Shown piece after piece: positions 1 through 9,710 of a stretch of 39,345 bases of DNA. How positions within the stretch are numbered: the first letter of the stretch is position 1; each line of letters starts with the position of its first letter. The translations under genes and the position numbers were made by a program. The notes under the pieces were generated by a model, which was given only the letters and a program-made list of their open reading frames with translations, was not told where the DNA came from and searched no databases. The stretch spans positions 1 through 39,345 of the IMG/VR virus record IMGVR_UViG_3300033143_003062. One strand, written 5' to 3'. This DNA is from a virus.

Positions 1-114
1 GGCAAGTTATAGAGTTGCTTGAAATAATAGACGATGGAAACCACGACGACATTGCATTACAAGCAAAACTTCATGGATTTAAAACAAAACCTAGAATGAG
101 AGCAGTTAAACATA
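1..114. repeat. 114-bp direct terminal repeat, left copy
   Basis: These bases are identical to the last 114 bases of the window. Because an open reading frame (the tail chaperone T domain) reads continuously through the repeat from the right end into the left end, the repeat is best read as assembly overlap of a circular or circularly permuted genome and not as a physical packaging terminus. Confidence 0.95.
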
Positions 115-203
115 CAGCAGAAAAGAAAGAAGAATACAAGCAGGAAGCATTAAGTAAATTTGAACAAATGAAAAAAGAGCATGCAATGAACAAGGAAAAG
201 TAA
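1..203 (+). CDS. Tail assembly chaperone, C-terminal part of the frameshifted gpGT-like product (continues from the right end)
   Basis: This is the end of the -1 frameshift product whose first part lies at 38752-39345. The frame re-entered at 39117 is the same frame that ends here at the TAA just before the tape measure gene. The segment is charged and Lys/Glu-rich, as is usual for T domains, which bind the tape measure protein while the tail tube assembles. An isolated reading from TTG at 15 would be an artefact of where the circle was opened. The full product is about 227 residues: 122 from the zero frame and 105 from the -1 frame. Confidence 0.85.
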   Translation, partial: QVIELLEIIDDGNHDDIALQAKLHGFKTKPRMRAVKHTAEKKEEYKQEALSKFEQMKKEHAMNKEK

Positions 204-3122
204 ATGGCAGCAGATGAACTTATTATAAAGATTGGAGCTAAAGCAAACGAATTTAGATCTGAACTTGAAAAAGTAAAAAAGCAAGTAAAAGGCCTTGAGG
301 TTGGGCTTGCTAAAACTGCAAAAATATCAGCAACCTCGTTTGTTGCACTGTCAGGAGCAGCGGCACTTGCAACAAAACGATTTGCTAAGTTTGAATCTGG
401 TTTTACAAACGTTCAAACTCTTCTCGACAAATCATCATTCTCAACAAAAACATTATCCAAAGGGATTAATGACCTTAAAAACGAAGTACTGCAATTAGGT
501 GCTGAAAGCGGCGAAAGTTTTGAAGATTTAAATCAAGGTTTATTTGATTTAGTGTCAGCGGGAGTTCCTGCGGAAGAAGCGACACTTGCATTATCAGATG
601 CAGTCGATCTTGCGACAGCGGGCGCAACCAATACCGCAGTCGCCGTAAAAGCGTTAACGTCTGCAATGACATCATTCGGAGATGATGCAGGAACTAGCAC
701 AGAAATAGCAGAAAAGTTTTTTACAGCTCAAAAATTTGGTGTAACCACGGTCGAAGAACTCGCGGTTTCATTTAACAAGGTCGCAGGACTTTCAAAACAA
801 CTTGGATTAAGTTTTGATGAAACATTATCAGCGGCGACAGCATTAACGGCGAATGGCGCGAAACCAACAGCACAAGCTTTCACGGAATTTAGAGCTGTTT
901 TAAATTCTGTAATTTTAGCACAAGGAAAATTAGCAGGACAATCAAAAGAAGTTCAAGATGCATTAAGCTTACAGAATATTAAGCAAAAAGGTATTGTCGT
1001 ATCACTTAATGAATTAAAAATAGCGACTGGAAATGATGTTGTTGCAATTCAAAAATTATTAGGAAGTAGCGAGGCCTTAAGTGCTGCGCTATCTTTGACC
1101 GGAGCACAGGCAGGCGCATTCACCAAAATAATGGACGGCATGAGTAACTCTCAAGAACGTGCCGCAACTTTTGCAGATGCTCTTGCCGTAAAGCAAGCGA
1201 CGACTGAAAGGTCAATGAAGAGATTAAAAAGTTCCGCCGATGCTGTCGCAATAACCATCGGGGAAAGATTAGCACCTGACATAAATAAACTTGCTGATTC
1301 AATGACTGAACTAATTAAAGGTTTCAACTCCCTTAGTGATGAGCAAAAAGATGCAATTGTTGGAGCAGGAAAATTAGTTACTGCGTTAACGGCAGTTGTT
1401 GCAATAATAACAACGGCAGGCTTAGCATTTTTAAAAGTTAGAACTGTCTTTGTTGCCATTGGAAACACCTTAGCTAAAATTGGTCCGGCAATAGGAAGAA
1501 TATCAACAAGAATAGCTGGCATGTCTGTTTCATTTGCAGAGCTTGGTGGTTTTGCAAAAACGGCATTGACTGGAGTAGCTGGAACAGTTGGAACGATCTT
1601 GGGTCTACTTACATTGTCAGGTGACACTGTAAAGGAAACCTTTTTAGGTGCAGGAAAATCAATTGAGGATATGCAAAAGAAGATCGATCAACTTAAAGGT
1701 CGACTAATTACAGAAGAAGATATCGGGCAAGCACTCCCTGAAAATTTCAAAAAAGCTAACGAAGAAATAACGTCATTAATCGGACAGTATGAAGAAGCGA
1801 TAAAAAAACAAAAAGAATTAAACTTAGAAAGTCTTCCTGAAGATTTTGGAACAGGAGAAATATTACTTGAACCAAAAATCCAAGAGACTTCTGGCAACCC
1901 TGCTCAAGACATTGTTAATGATATTCTAGGAGGGAAAGATGCTGTAGAAATTCCATTTAAAACTGTACAGCAAGAAGCAGCGGCAGCGGAAACGGCTAAA
2001 GCAGAAGAACAAAAAGCGGCTGCGGTATCTATACCTGACTCAGCACCAGTTCTAACGGCAGCGCAAAAAGCCGAAGAAGAAAAAAATAAAATAGCAGCGA
2101 TAGCAACTCAAAAAAGAATTGAAACAGCAAGAGCGGAAAATCAAAACTTACTGGAAATAGCAGACGCAAAAAACCAAGGTTTTGAAGAAAAAGAAATTGG
2201 TTTTCTAGAAAGACGACAAAAGATAGATGCAGAATTTAAAGAAGCTCAGAAAATAAAAAACGAGGAAGAAAGACTTCTCGAGATAGAAGGCCTTCAATTA
2301 AAAAATGAAGAGCTCCTTATAGAAGAGCAACTATTTAATGAGGCGAAAGCCGAACAGGATATACTCGACAAAGAATTAGAACTAGAACGAAAAGATGAAT
2401 TTGATTCCCTTGTATCGCAAAAAGTTAAAAAAGATTCTGCGTTAAAAAAGAAAGCTAAAGATGAATTTGTAGCGTTAAAAGCTGACGAGCAGAAAAAACT
2501 TTTGGCAACACTAAAGGAACTTAATAAACAATCAGAAGCACTTGATCAAGCACGTAATGACAAAGCGATTGGTTTTGCCAAAGCAACCGGCGACGCAATA
2601 ATTGCTTTAACAGGTGATAGTGGAACAGCAAGTTTAATACTCGCAAAATCATTTGCGATAGCAGAAGTTTTCATTGCAGACGCAAGAGCTAGAGCATTTG
2701 CGGCGGCGGCGGCAGCAAGTGCGGCAGCGAGTGCAGGCCCGGCGGCACCTGCGGTCTTTGCGGGAGTGTCAGCACAAATGCAAGGTGCGATTACAGCATC
2801 AACCGCACTGTCATTGGGAACTATAGCGGCCCAGACAGTTGCACAAGTAGCAAGGGCGCAAAGAGGTGGTGTAATCGGGAATGATTTATTTACTGGTGGT
2901 TCAAGAGATAAAATTCCTGCATTGCTTGAAGAAGGCGAGGTCGTAGTGCCTAAAGCAGTTGCACCTGATTTTATTCAAGCTGTAGGAAGACCAGAAGTTT
3001 CAGCTGAAACTGGCGAGGGTGGCGGAACTGAAAGAATCGAGATAGGATTTACAGATAATGCATTTGAAATAATTGAAAGAAAGCGCGAGGAAGATGTTGC
3101 GTTAGGAATAAGGGAGGCTTAA
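204..3122 (+). CDS. Tail tape measure protein
   Basis: The 972-residue protein sets tail length and is the longest tail gene after the adhesin-like gene. Residues about 60-350 look like the TP901-type tape measure core (Ala/Thr/Ser-rich helices with repeated short heptad-like segments). Hydrophobic stretches lie near 385-410 and 450-480. A long Glu/Lys coiled coil spans about 590-790, followed by an Ala-rich helix. Near residues 885-925 is the Gly-rich ending typical of the family, with GGVIGNDLFTGGSRDKIPAL and GEVVVPK. The start has an AAGGAAAA ribosome site and follows directly on the tail chaperone stop, the classic G/GT-tape measure order. Alternative frames inside it are shadows. Confidence 0.95.
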   Translation: MAADELIIKIGAKANEFRSELEKVKKQVKGLEVGLAKTAKISATSFVALSGAAALATKRFAKFESGFTNVQTLLDKSSFSTKTLSKGINDLKNEVLQLGAESGESFEDLNQGLFDLVSAGVPAEEATLALSDAVDLATAGATNTAVAVKALTSAMTSFGDDAGTSTEIAEKFFTAQKFGVTTVEELAVSFNKVAGLSKQLGLSFDETLSAATALTANGAKPTAQAFTEFRAVLNSVILAQGKLAGQSKEVQDALSLQNIKQKGIVVSLNELKIATGNDVVAIQKLLGSSEALSAALSLTGAQAGAFTKIMDGMSNSQERAATFADALAVKQATTERSMKRLKSSADAVAITIGERLAPDINKLADSMTELIKGFNSLSDEQKDAIVGAGKLVTALTAVVAIITTAGLAFLKVRTVFVAIGNTLAKIGPAIGRISTRIAGMSVSFAELGGFAKTALTGVAGTVGTILGLLTLSGDTVKETFLGAGKSIEDMQKKIDQLKGRLITEEDIGQALPENFKKANEEITSLIGQYEEAIKKQKELNLESLPEDFGTGEILLEPKIQETSGNPAQDIVNDILGGKDAVEIPFKTVQQEAAAAETAKAEEQKAAAVSIPDSAPVLTAAQKAEEEKNKIAAIATQKRIETARAENQNLLEIADAKNQGFEEKEIGFLERRQKIDAEFKEAQKIKNEEERLLEIEGLQLKNEELLIEEQLFNEAKAEQDILDKELELERKDEFDSLVSQKVKKDSALKKKAKDEFVALKADEQKKLLATLKELNKQSEALDQARNDKAIGFAKATGDAIIALTGDSGTASLILAKSFAIAEVFIADARARAFAAAAAASAAASAGPAAPAVFAGVSAQMQGAITASTALSLGTIAAQTVAQVARAQRGGVIGNDLFTGGSRDKIPALLEEGEVVVPKAVAPDFIQAVGRPEVSAETGEGGGTERIEIGFTDNAFEIIERKREEDVALGIREA

Positions 3123-3955
3123 TGGTTTTACCTACAAAAGTCGGTCAAATAAAATGGTATTTAAAGAATAAGATAGATCTTGAAAACCAAGATGCTAGAA
3201 TTACGGCAACCGATTTGGTGGCATCGAATAACGGGCAAGAGTTCGTTAATTTTATGAGAAATAGAAATAATTTTTCTGCCTGGTTAACAACTGATTCAAC
3301 TGACGCCGCAAACACTGAATTGTTAGTTGAATTCGGAGACGAAAGATTTATTGATAACATTATAATCGTAGGTCATAACTTAAAAGCTTATACGATTCAA
3401 TATCGAAAAGGCATTAGCTCGTGGACTGATTTCTCCACTCCAATAAACGTATCAGCAAGTACTGACAGCACAACAACGCATATCTTTGACTTAGTTACAG
3501 CAACCGATATTAGAATCATTATAACGGGCACGCAGGTTGTTGATGCTGATAAAATTATTCAACAACTTATTTGTACGGAAGCAATAGGTCAATTTGAAGG
3601 GTGGCCAGTAATTAAAAAGCCTGTGATAAGCACGAATAAAAGAAAATCAAAAATGCTATCCGGCAAAACAAGGATAGTTGAATCACTTGAAAGTTTTTCT
3701 TGCACCTTAGATGTAAGACATTGGAAAATTCAAGATGATATCGATGTTCTTGAAGAAATCTATTTCAAAAGAGAGGGCGTTTTAATGTACATAAACGCAG
3801 ACCACCCAGAGCAGTTCTTTTTAGACTTGAAAGGTTTTAGAAAGGAGGACTTTTTTCTAGTTAGGCCTTCAGATGATTTTAAAGTTGAACTCGTAAAAGG
3901 GCTATATCAAGCAGGAATAAAAAGTGCTGTAAGATTAGTAGAGGTTATTACATGA
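3122..3955 (+). CDS. Distal tail-like protein with discoidin-like domain
   Basis: The gene overlaps the tape measure stop by one base (TAATG) and has a GGGAGG ribosome site. It sits where distal tail proteins usually sit. Residues about 60-155 have the jelly-roll pattern of a discoidin (F5/8C)-like domain: a hydrophobic strand with VGHNLKAYTIQY, then W-T-D-F, then a strand ending in RIIITGTQ. The second half has strands typical of tail-tip adaptor rings. It is probably a hub ring joining tube to tip, perhaps with a sugar-binding face. The family call rests on position and fold pattern, not on a signature motif. Confidence 0.6.
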   Translation: MVLPTKVGQIKWYLKNKIDLENQDARITATDLVASNNGQEFVNFMRNRNNFSAWLTTDSTDAANTELLVEFGDERFIDNIIIVGHNLKAYTIQYRKGISSWTDFSTPINVSASTDSTTTHIFDLVTATDIRIIITGTQVVDADKIIQQLICTEAIGQFEGWPVIKKPVISTNKRKSKMLSGKTRIVESLESFSCTLDVRHWKIQDDIDVLEEIYFKREGVLMYINADHPEQFFLDLKGFRKEDFFLVRPSDDFKVELVKGLYQAGIKSAVRLVEVIT

Positions 3956-5172
3956 GTAGGTTTAGAACCTTCCTTATTCCATTTAATGATGACGGAACGT
4001 ATGGCGAAGAACTTGAAATAACTTCAGACACTAATTTTTCGTCAATAAATAAAGTTAAACAAAAACTTGATCAGAACGAATTTAAAGTAGGAGTTTTAAC
4101 TTACAATGACCTTAATCTAAAGCTAAGAAATGAGCATGGAAAATACTCAGACCCCACTGTGCCAGAATCAATATTTAGGTTTAGAAGGGGAGGTTCAATT
4201 TTTCGTTTATATTGGGAAATTGCAGACCACCCACCTTATTGCGGCATTGCAATAGCAGGTGATACATTTCTAAGTGAAACAAAACTTGTGTACGAAGGTC
4301 TTATAAATGATGATGCCACACGAACAAATATAAAAGATCAAAACACAAGCCTGAAAGTTTTAGGATTAGAAAGTATCGTTAGTTCAATAGAAGTGCCAAT
4401 TGGAGACTTATCTATAGGTCAGACATTTAGTAATGCAATCTATGAGATATTAAATCAATCGACAATTACTGACTTTATAACTGTTGACCAAGCTAATATA
4501 TCCGTAGGATTTGAAACAACTCTTGACAGCATTGGCCATTTTGAAAGTAACACAGGAAAAGAGGCACTTGACGAACTGCTACTTATTTCTAATAGCATTT
4601 TATATATTAAGGACCGAATTTTATATGTGACTGGAAGAATAGCGACTACAGATATTCAGCATAACTTTCATGGCCCTGCTTCACTTACTGGAATAGAAAA
4701 TTTAATTTCGATATCAGATATTAGAACAGGCCTATCGAAAACTTTTAATTTTTGGACATGGAAAGACCAGGCATTTAATGTTTCAAACAGTTCTTCGATT
4801 CAAAAATTTGGAGTTAAGAAAAATGAAGTAGGAGCTGAATCAATAACCAACACAACGAAACAGCAAAATATACTCGCAGCATTGTCGACTGAATTTGGCG
4901 ACCCGAAAGAAAGTTTTAATATAAAAACTCCAATAGATTACGAAACAATGGAGTTATTCTTTTTAGATAAAATCAATATTGATTATCCGACGGTATACGT
5001 TGCCAGTGAAGGTGATAACATTCCAGTTTACGAAATAAGTAAGTATGACGTTGCAGTATATCCAATTCCAGAAAGCACGTTAACAATTGACGTAAATAGA
5101 AATTTTAAAATACTTGGTGTGATAATAGATATCAAGAATCAGATAATGCAATTTAACATTAAAGAGGTTTAA
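3952..5172 (+). CDS. Tail tip / baseplate hub protein
   Basis: This 406-residue protein starts with ATGA overlapping the previous stop. It lies between the distal-tail-like gene and the collar fibre. The sequence is beta-rich with many Asp/Asn/Thr turns and no signal peptide. The position matches the central hub that closes the siphophage tail tube (a role like that of lambda gpJ or the tail-associated lysins), but I see no catalytic motif and no fibronectin repeats. The function is inferred from synteny. Confidence 0.55.
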   Translation: MSRFRTFLIPFNDDGTYGEELEITSDTNFSSINKVKQKLDQNEFKVGVLTYNDLNLKLRNEHGKYSDPTVPESIFRFRRGGSIFRLYWEIADHPPYCGIAIAGDTFLSETKLVYEGLINDDATRTNIKDQNTSLKVLGLESIVSSIEVPIGDLSIGQTFSNAIYEILNQSTITDFITVDQANISVGFETTLDSIGHFESNTGKEALDELLLISNSILYIKDRILYVTGRIATTDIQHNFHGPASLTGIENLISISDIRTGLSKTFNFWTWKDQAFNVSNSSSIQKFGVKKNEVGAESITNTTKQQNILAALSTEFGDPKESFNIKTPIDYETMELFFLDKINIDYPTVYVASEGDNIPVYEISKYDVAVYPIPESTLTIDVNRNFKILGVIIDIKNQIMQFNIKEV

Positions 5173-5940
5173 ATGGGAACGAATAATATTCCTTCAGCAG
5201 TTAGTAATCAAACGATAAAGGCATCTGATCACAACTCAATTAGAAGCGCATTTATAGGTGACCATGCTCCGAGAGATGCGTCAGCAAATGCCACGGATGC
5301 ATCTGGGAATATTGGAACGAGCGCATTTCGCTGGTTACAAGGTTATATAAAAAGTCTCTTTATAGGTGAGGCTGCCGACAATATTTCTATCGTTGCTGAT
5401 TCAAGTGATATGGTTATAAATGTTGGAGGAGTTGAACGTGCGAGAATACCTCAGAGTGTTGGGCTTCTTCCTACTGGAATGATCACAGCATTCTCTGGAA
5501 TGACTGACGTTGCCGAATGGCTTATTTGCGACGGACGTGAAGTTGATAGAACAACTTACTCAAGGTTATTTGCAACCGTAGGAACTGTTTACGGAGAAGG
5601 GAATTCAACAACAACTTTTAATATTCCAGATTTAAGAGGTAGGTTTTTAAGGGGCGCAAATGATGCGGGAACGGCAGAAGGTGCTTCTGGGAATGACCCC
5701 GATGCAGCAGGAAGAACGGCCATGAATGTAGGCGGTGCCGTTGGAGATTTGGTTGGTTCGGTTCAAAATGATGAAGTGGCTTCGCATACACATGGTTACA
5801 GCGCAGGAACAGCAGCGGGTTCAAACCTAGGACCAGGAACAACTCTTGTGGCAAACTATTCCGGGAAAACTACAGCATCAACTGGCGGAAATGAAACAAG
5901 ACCAAAGAACGCATACGTAAATTACATTATAAAAATATAG
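5173..5940 (+). CDS. Tail collar fibre protein
   Basis: The 255-residue protein contains a phage tail collar domain. After an N-terminal attachment part (residues 1-95), the segment LPTGMITAFSG, then WLICDGREVDRTTYSRLFA, then the TTFNIPDLRGRFLRG box at about 145-165 form the standard collar signature. The C-terminus has a THGY motif and a NYIIKI end typical of collar fibres. It probably trimerises and contacts the host surface or attaches the next fibre. Its AAAGAGG ribosome site lies in the end of the previous gene, so the two are translated together. Confidence 0.9.
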   Translation: MGTNNIPSAVSNQTIKASDHNSIRSAFIGDHAPRDASANATDASGNIGTSAFRWLQGYIKSLFIGEAADNISIVADSSDMVINVGGVERARIPQSVGLLPTGMITAFSGMTDVAEWLICDGREVDRTTYSRLFATVGTVYGEGNSTTTFNIPDLRGRFLRGANDAGTAEGASGNDPDAAGRTAMNVGGAVGDLVGSVQNDEVASHTHGYSAGTAAGSNLGPGTTLVANYSGKTTASTGGNETRPKNAYVNYIIKI

Positions 5941-5949
5941 GGGCTTGAA

Positions 5950-6426
5950 ATGGCATTAACTAAATTTTCCGACCTACCAATAAGATCAAACGGAAGTAAG
6001 ATTGAAGCAAGTTGGTTTAATTCAATTAGAACTTTATTGACTCAAATTTTTGGAGACATTCAAGGAGAGTCATCGCAACCGATAGGTCAAACTGATACGA
6101 ATCAAACTGTGACAGAAATTGCGAATGTTGATAAGTTGGAATTCTCAATGATCGATGTTGAATATATGGTTCGAAGAAATACTGATACCGTGGAAGTAAT
6201 GCAGTCAGGAAAATTTTCGATTCAATACTTAAGAGTAGCAAACTCGTGGAGAATAGTCGGAGATCAGCAAGACATAAATGGCGACGACGGACAAATTGAG
6301 TTTAGCTTACTTGAAGATACTGGTGGCGGATCGAATTTAGTTACATTAAGATATTCAACAACGACAATTAGCGGGGCAACCCATGTCGGAGACTTAAAAG
6401 TGAGGGCGAAAAAATGGATTGCATAA
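5950..6426 (+). CDS. Tail fibre-associated protein of unknown function
   Basis: This 158-residue protein has no motif I recognise. The N-terminal 30 residues (SDLPIRSNGSKIEASWFNSI) resemble the start of the collar gene, which also has a short NxIRS/F segment, suggesting a shared attachment peptide. The rest is beta-rich. It is encoded between two host-contact proteins, overlaps the next gene by 13 bases, and has a GGGG ribosome site. A small virion component is the most likely role. Confidence 0.6.
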   Translation: MALTKFSDLPIRSNGSKIEASWFNSIRTLLTQIFGDIQGESSQPIGQTDTNQTVTEIANVDKLEFSMIDVEYMVRRNTDTVEVMQSGKFSIQYLRVANSWRIVGDQQDINGDDGQIEFSLLEDTGGGSNLVTLRYSTTTISGATHVGDLKVRAKKWIA

Positions 6427-9400
6427 AAAACTTATTATTATTATTTATTTTAACGCTCACGGCATGCTCGGAAGTTTATGCGTGGGATAAATCAAGAAGT
6501 ATTGGATCGCCGGCTTTGGATGCGTCAAGCATTTTTCAAGTAAACACTAATACAAAAGGCTCAATGCCTTGCCCTAAAATGACATTGACTGAGAGAGATG
6601 CAATCGTTGCGCCTGTAAGTGGTATCTGTATTTTTGATACAACGACAAGCAGCTTCGAAAACTTCGACGGAATTGTTTGGAAAAAAATGGGAGGTGGTTT
6701 AAGTAAATGGGAAACTGCAACTGTTTTTAAAATAGATGATGTAGTTCACGAAAGTAATAAAATATATAAGGCCTTGACTGATCATACGTCCGGAACTTTT
6801 GCAACGGACCTTGCTAACAACGATTGGATTGAAATTTCAGACGATCTTAATCGCGAAACTTCCGTCACTGATACGGCTTTAGTTTTATGGGACGGAACAG
6901 GTGGCGACGATGTTAAAGATTCAAGCATTCTTGTTGATGGTTCAAGTAATATAACTGGAATAAATGATTTAACAATCGGCGGTGATATAATAAGCAATGG
7001 TTTTAATGGCGACATTTTGGACTTATTGCAAGTTGCCACACCTGCGAACCCCAGTGTAGGCCGAGATAAACTTTATTTTAAAAGTGATGATAAGCTTTAT
7101 AAATTAACCAACGGCGGCGTTGAAACCGAAGTCGGTGCAAGTGTATCTTTTGCAAATGACAATAGAGTTTTAAGGTCTGATACTGTCGGAGCTGATAACC
7201 TGCAACAGTCAGGTATAATTGTCGATGACACTGACAACATGACAGGTGTAAATAATATTTCAGCAAACGGAGATATAAAGGCACTTGCTCCAGATGCTGT
7301 TAATTTCAAAGAAGCTGGAGAGAAATATAAAGGCGAAGAGAATTATTTTATAAGAGGTCAAGCCGACTACGGACTTGCTGCAGATTGGACAGCTTCTAAT
7401 TTAAATAAAGATACGACTGCAAGTAATTTTATCACTGGCGAATTCTCAGTGTGGAAATGGACTGATACGAGTACGATATCCAATCAAGCGGTAAGTGCTG
7501 TTATTGATATACCAAAAGGTATGCGACAATCAGAAATTGGCTATCAATTTAGATATAAATATGACGGTGACGACGACGATTTAGATGTTCTTATTCAATG
7601 TGTAGATGATTCAAGTTTTAAAGTTAAAGACGGAGAACATAAACTAGAAGCCTATATTACTGCCAACGGATCAGCATTCGCGACAGGAGAATTCGCACCT
7701 TCAGGTTGCGCTCAAATTAAATTTATCATTAAAGTAGCAATCGCAAATTCAGGAAAAGAATTATTTTTTGATTCCATCAAGGTTACGCCTTTTAATCCTA
7801 CGATTAAAAAATTACAAATACGAGAAGATTATAGGACAGATGGATTGGTTGGGCACGGCTCAGTTAATAACGTAATCCCATATTACGCAAACGAGAGAAT
7901 AAATACGTTAAGCTCATCTGGTATTATAGATAATTCATCGACAAATGGATTTTCATTCACAGCAACAAAAAAAACTTTAGTAACATTCACGCATGTTTCT
8001 GATTCTTCCGGCGCATCTTTAAAGAATATAGGTATAAGCTTAAACTCGACTCAACTGACAACAAGTATTGTTTCAATAAATGCAGGAAATAGACTTGCTA
8101 TTGCGGTGGGTGACTCAGGAGGGTTTTCTATAACAGTCACCTGGTCAGGAATTTTACAGGAAGGTGATGTAATAAGACCTCATCTGCAGGATAATTATAC
8201 GCACAACAATAATGCCATAAACAGCATTTCAATTTCAACTATAAGTGACGCAGATACACTGGTAAGAAAAACTAATCCGAATGCCGTCGATTCGATGATT
8301 CGTTTTCATACAGGAAACGGCTTTGGTTCAAGTAGTAATAAAATAAGAAGATTTACGAATTACACAACTGACAATGCAGTCGCGTTTGTTTCAGCAGTTG
8401 GTCAAACGATAACAACAGATGCGTTCGAGTGTATCGATTCAGCGACACTAGGCCTTGTTTGTGAAATTTTAAGCAAGGGACTTTATAATCTAAATTATAC
8501 TGATTCACATTCAGCAGGAAATGGATACGATTTCGGTTTTTCAGTTAACTCTACACAACTTACAACGGCATTGCTTTCAATAAATGCCGCGGACAGATTG
8601 ACGATTTCAGAAGTTCCAACATTGCAAACAGCAAGTGTTTCGTCATGGTCTGGCATCTTGAATAAAGGCGATATAATTAGACCACATACCGACGGAAATC
8701 CTAACGGAACGACGAGGGTTAACTTTACAATATCAAAAGCCAAAGTAAGCCCACACGTTTCTATCCCGATTGATGATGAATATCAAAATCATTTTAGTGC
8801 AATAATTTCAAATAACGGAACAGCATCTATTTTTAGTGACGACAATAGCGGCTTTATACAATCAGTTAATAGAACTTCGGCGGGTGTGGTTGACGTAGTT
8901 TTTAAAGTAGGATTATTCACACAGATACCAAAAGTAATAGCGATTGTATCCGAAGGAGGAACAGTATTTACGAGTCAGGTAACCAATTTAACGACAGCAG
9001 GATTTACTTTTAATTCTAACGACACTGCGTCGCCATACAGTGGATCAGACAAGCAGTTTTCCGTTGATGTTTCAAGTCAACTTTCAGACGTAAAAAAGAA
9101 AACAGGCATAGTCACAGGAAAATTTGCTGCTACTCGAACTTGTATAATTGAGGATAGGAAAAGCTCAGCAATAGATGGTGGTGGATCGGTTACAGCAGGA
9201 GTTCAAACAAGAACATTAAATACAGCAAGTGGTGACTGTGAATTTTTAAGTATCACGCTAGGAACAACTGGGATTGACGGAACAGGAAATAGGTTTAGCC
9301 TAAATAAAGGTAAGTATATTATAAGCTGCTTAGCTCCGGCTTTTGATGTCAACAACACACAAGCATATTTATACAATACTTCAGATGCTGTTAATTCGAT

Positions 9401-9620
9401 TATTGGAAAGTCTGAATATACAGACTCAACAGACCAAGTCCAAGTAGATGCTAAACTTAAAGGGAATATAACATTAAGCATAACTAAAGAATTTGAATTA
9501 AGGCAGCATACACTTACATTAAGAGCTACCAACGGGTTAGGAATATCATCTGCTGACGAAAGCGGCAATCCGTTAACATACAACGTATATTCGCAATGCG
9601 ATATAAGAAAGGTGCAATAA
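6414..9620 (+). CDS. Large exported or lipidated adhesin-like tail protein with C1q-like repeats
   Basis: The 1068-residue protein begins with a signal peptide: basic start, Leu-rich core, then LTAC, a good lipobox with Cys at residue 18. A type I cut after VYA is also possible. Next come a fibre-attachment segment seen in phage fibres (PCPKMTLTERDAI, residues ~45-57) and a carbohydrate-binding-like stretch with W-x-Y spacing near residues 90-140. Two similar beta-sandwich domains lie at about 495-610 and 655-785; both contain NSTQLTT, then SINA, then SGIL and a GD-IRPH segment. A third related domain lies at about 905-1068. The position says tail fibre, but an export signal is unusual for a virion protein. 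It may instead be displayed on the infected cell. Confidence 0.7.
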   Translation: MDCIKNLLLLFILTLTACSEVYAWDKSRSIGSPALDASSIFQVNTNTKGSMPCPKMTLTERDAIVAPVSGICIFDTTTSSFENFDGIVWKKMGGGLSKWETATVFKIDDVVHESNKIYKALTDHTSGTFATDLANNDWIEISDDLNRETSVTDTALVLWDGTGGDDVKDSSILVDGSSNITGINDLTIGGDIISNGFNGDILDLLQVATPANPSVGRDKLYFKSDDKLYKLTNGGVETEVGASVSFANDNRVLRSDTVGADNLQQSGIIVDDTDNMTGVNNISANGDIKALAPDAVNFKEAGEKYKGEENYFIRGQADYGLAADWTASNLNKDTTASNFITGEFSVWKWTDTSTISNQAVSAVIDIPKGMRQSEIGYQFRYKYDGDDDDLDVLIQCVDDSSFKVKDGEHKLEAYITANGSAFATGEFAPSGCAQIKFIIKVAIANSGKELFFDSIKVTPFNPTIKKLQIREDYRTDGLVGHGSVNNVIPYYANERINTLSSSGIIDNSSTNGFSFTATKKTLVTFTHVSDSSGASLKNIGISLNSTQLTTSIVSINAGNRLAIAVGDSGGFSITVTWSGILQEGDVIRPHLQDNYTHNNNAINSISISTISDADTLVRKTNPNAVDSMIRFHTGNGFGSSSNKIRRFTNYTTDNAVAFVSAVGQTITTDAFECIDSATLGLVCEILSKGLYNLNYTDSHSAGNGYDFGFSVNSTQLTTALLSINAADRLTISEVPTLQTASVSSWSGILNKGDIIRPHTDGNPNGTTRVNFTISKAKVSPHVSIPIDDEYQNHFSAIISNNGTASIFSDDNSGFIQSVNRTSAGVVDVVFKVGLFTQIPKVIAIVSEGGTVFTSQVTNLTTAGFTFNSNDTASPYSGSDKQFSVDVSSQLSDVKKKTGIVTGKFAATRTCIIEDRKSSAIDGGGSVTAGVQTRTLNTASGDCEFLSITLGTTGIDGTGNRFSLNKGKYIISCLAPAFDVNNTQAYLYNTSDAVNSIIGKSEYTDSTDQVQVDAKLKGNITLSITKEFELRQHTLTLRATNGLGISSADESGNPLTYNVYSQCDIRKVQ

Positions 9621-9697
9621 TGAAAACTTTATTTATTGTAATGATAACAATTATAATAACAGTTTTTGCTTTAGGAATTTTAATTAATTACAAATAA
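9620..9697 (+). CDS. 25-residue single-pass membrane peptide
   Basis: The start ATG overlaps the TAA of the adhesin-like gene (TAATG), so translation is coupled. The peptide is almost one hydrophobic helix: Met-Lys-Thr, then about 19 Ile/Leu/Val/Phe/Ala residues, ending Asn-Tyr-Lys. It is too short for automatic calling, but the tight coupling and the ribosome site of the next gene just after it argue that it is real. Function unknown; it could be a holin-like or inhibitor peptide. Confidence 0.55.
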   Translation: MKTLFIVMITIIITVFALGILINYK

Positions 9698-9710
9698 CAA
9701 AGGGGTTTAT

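Noticed and set aside
1151-1627. Minus-strand frame of 158 codons inside the tape measure gene
   Set aside because: Shadow of a real coding region; no ribosome site, no motif and opposite to the operon direction.
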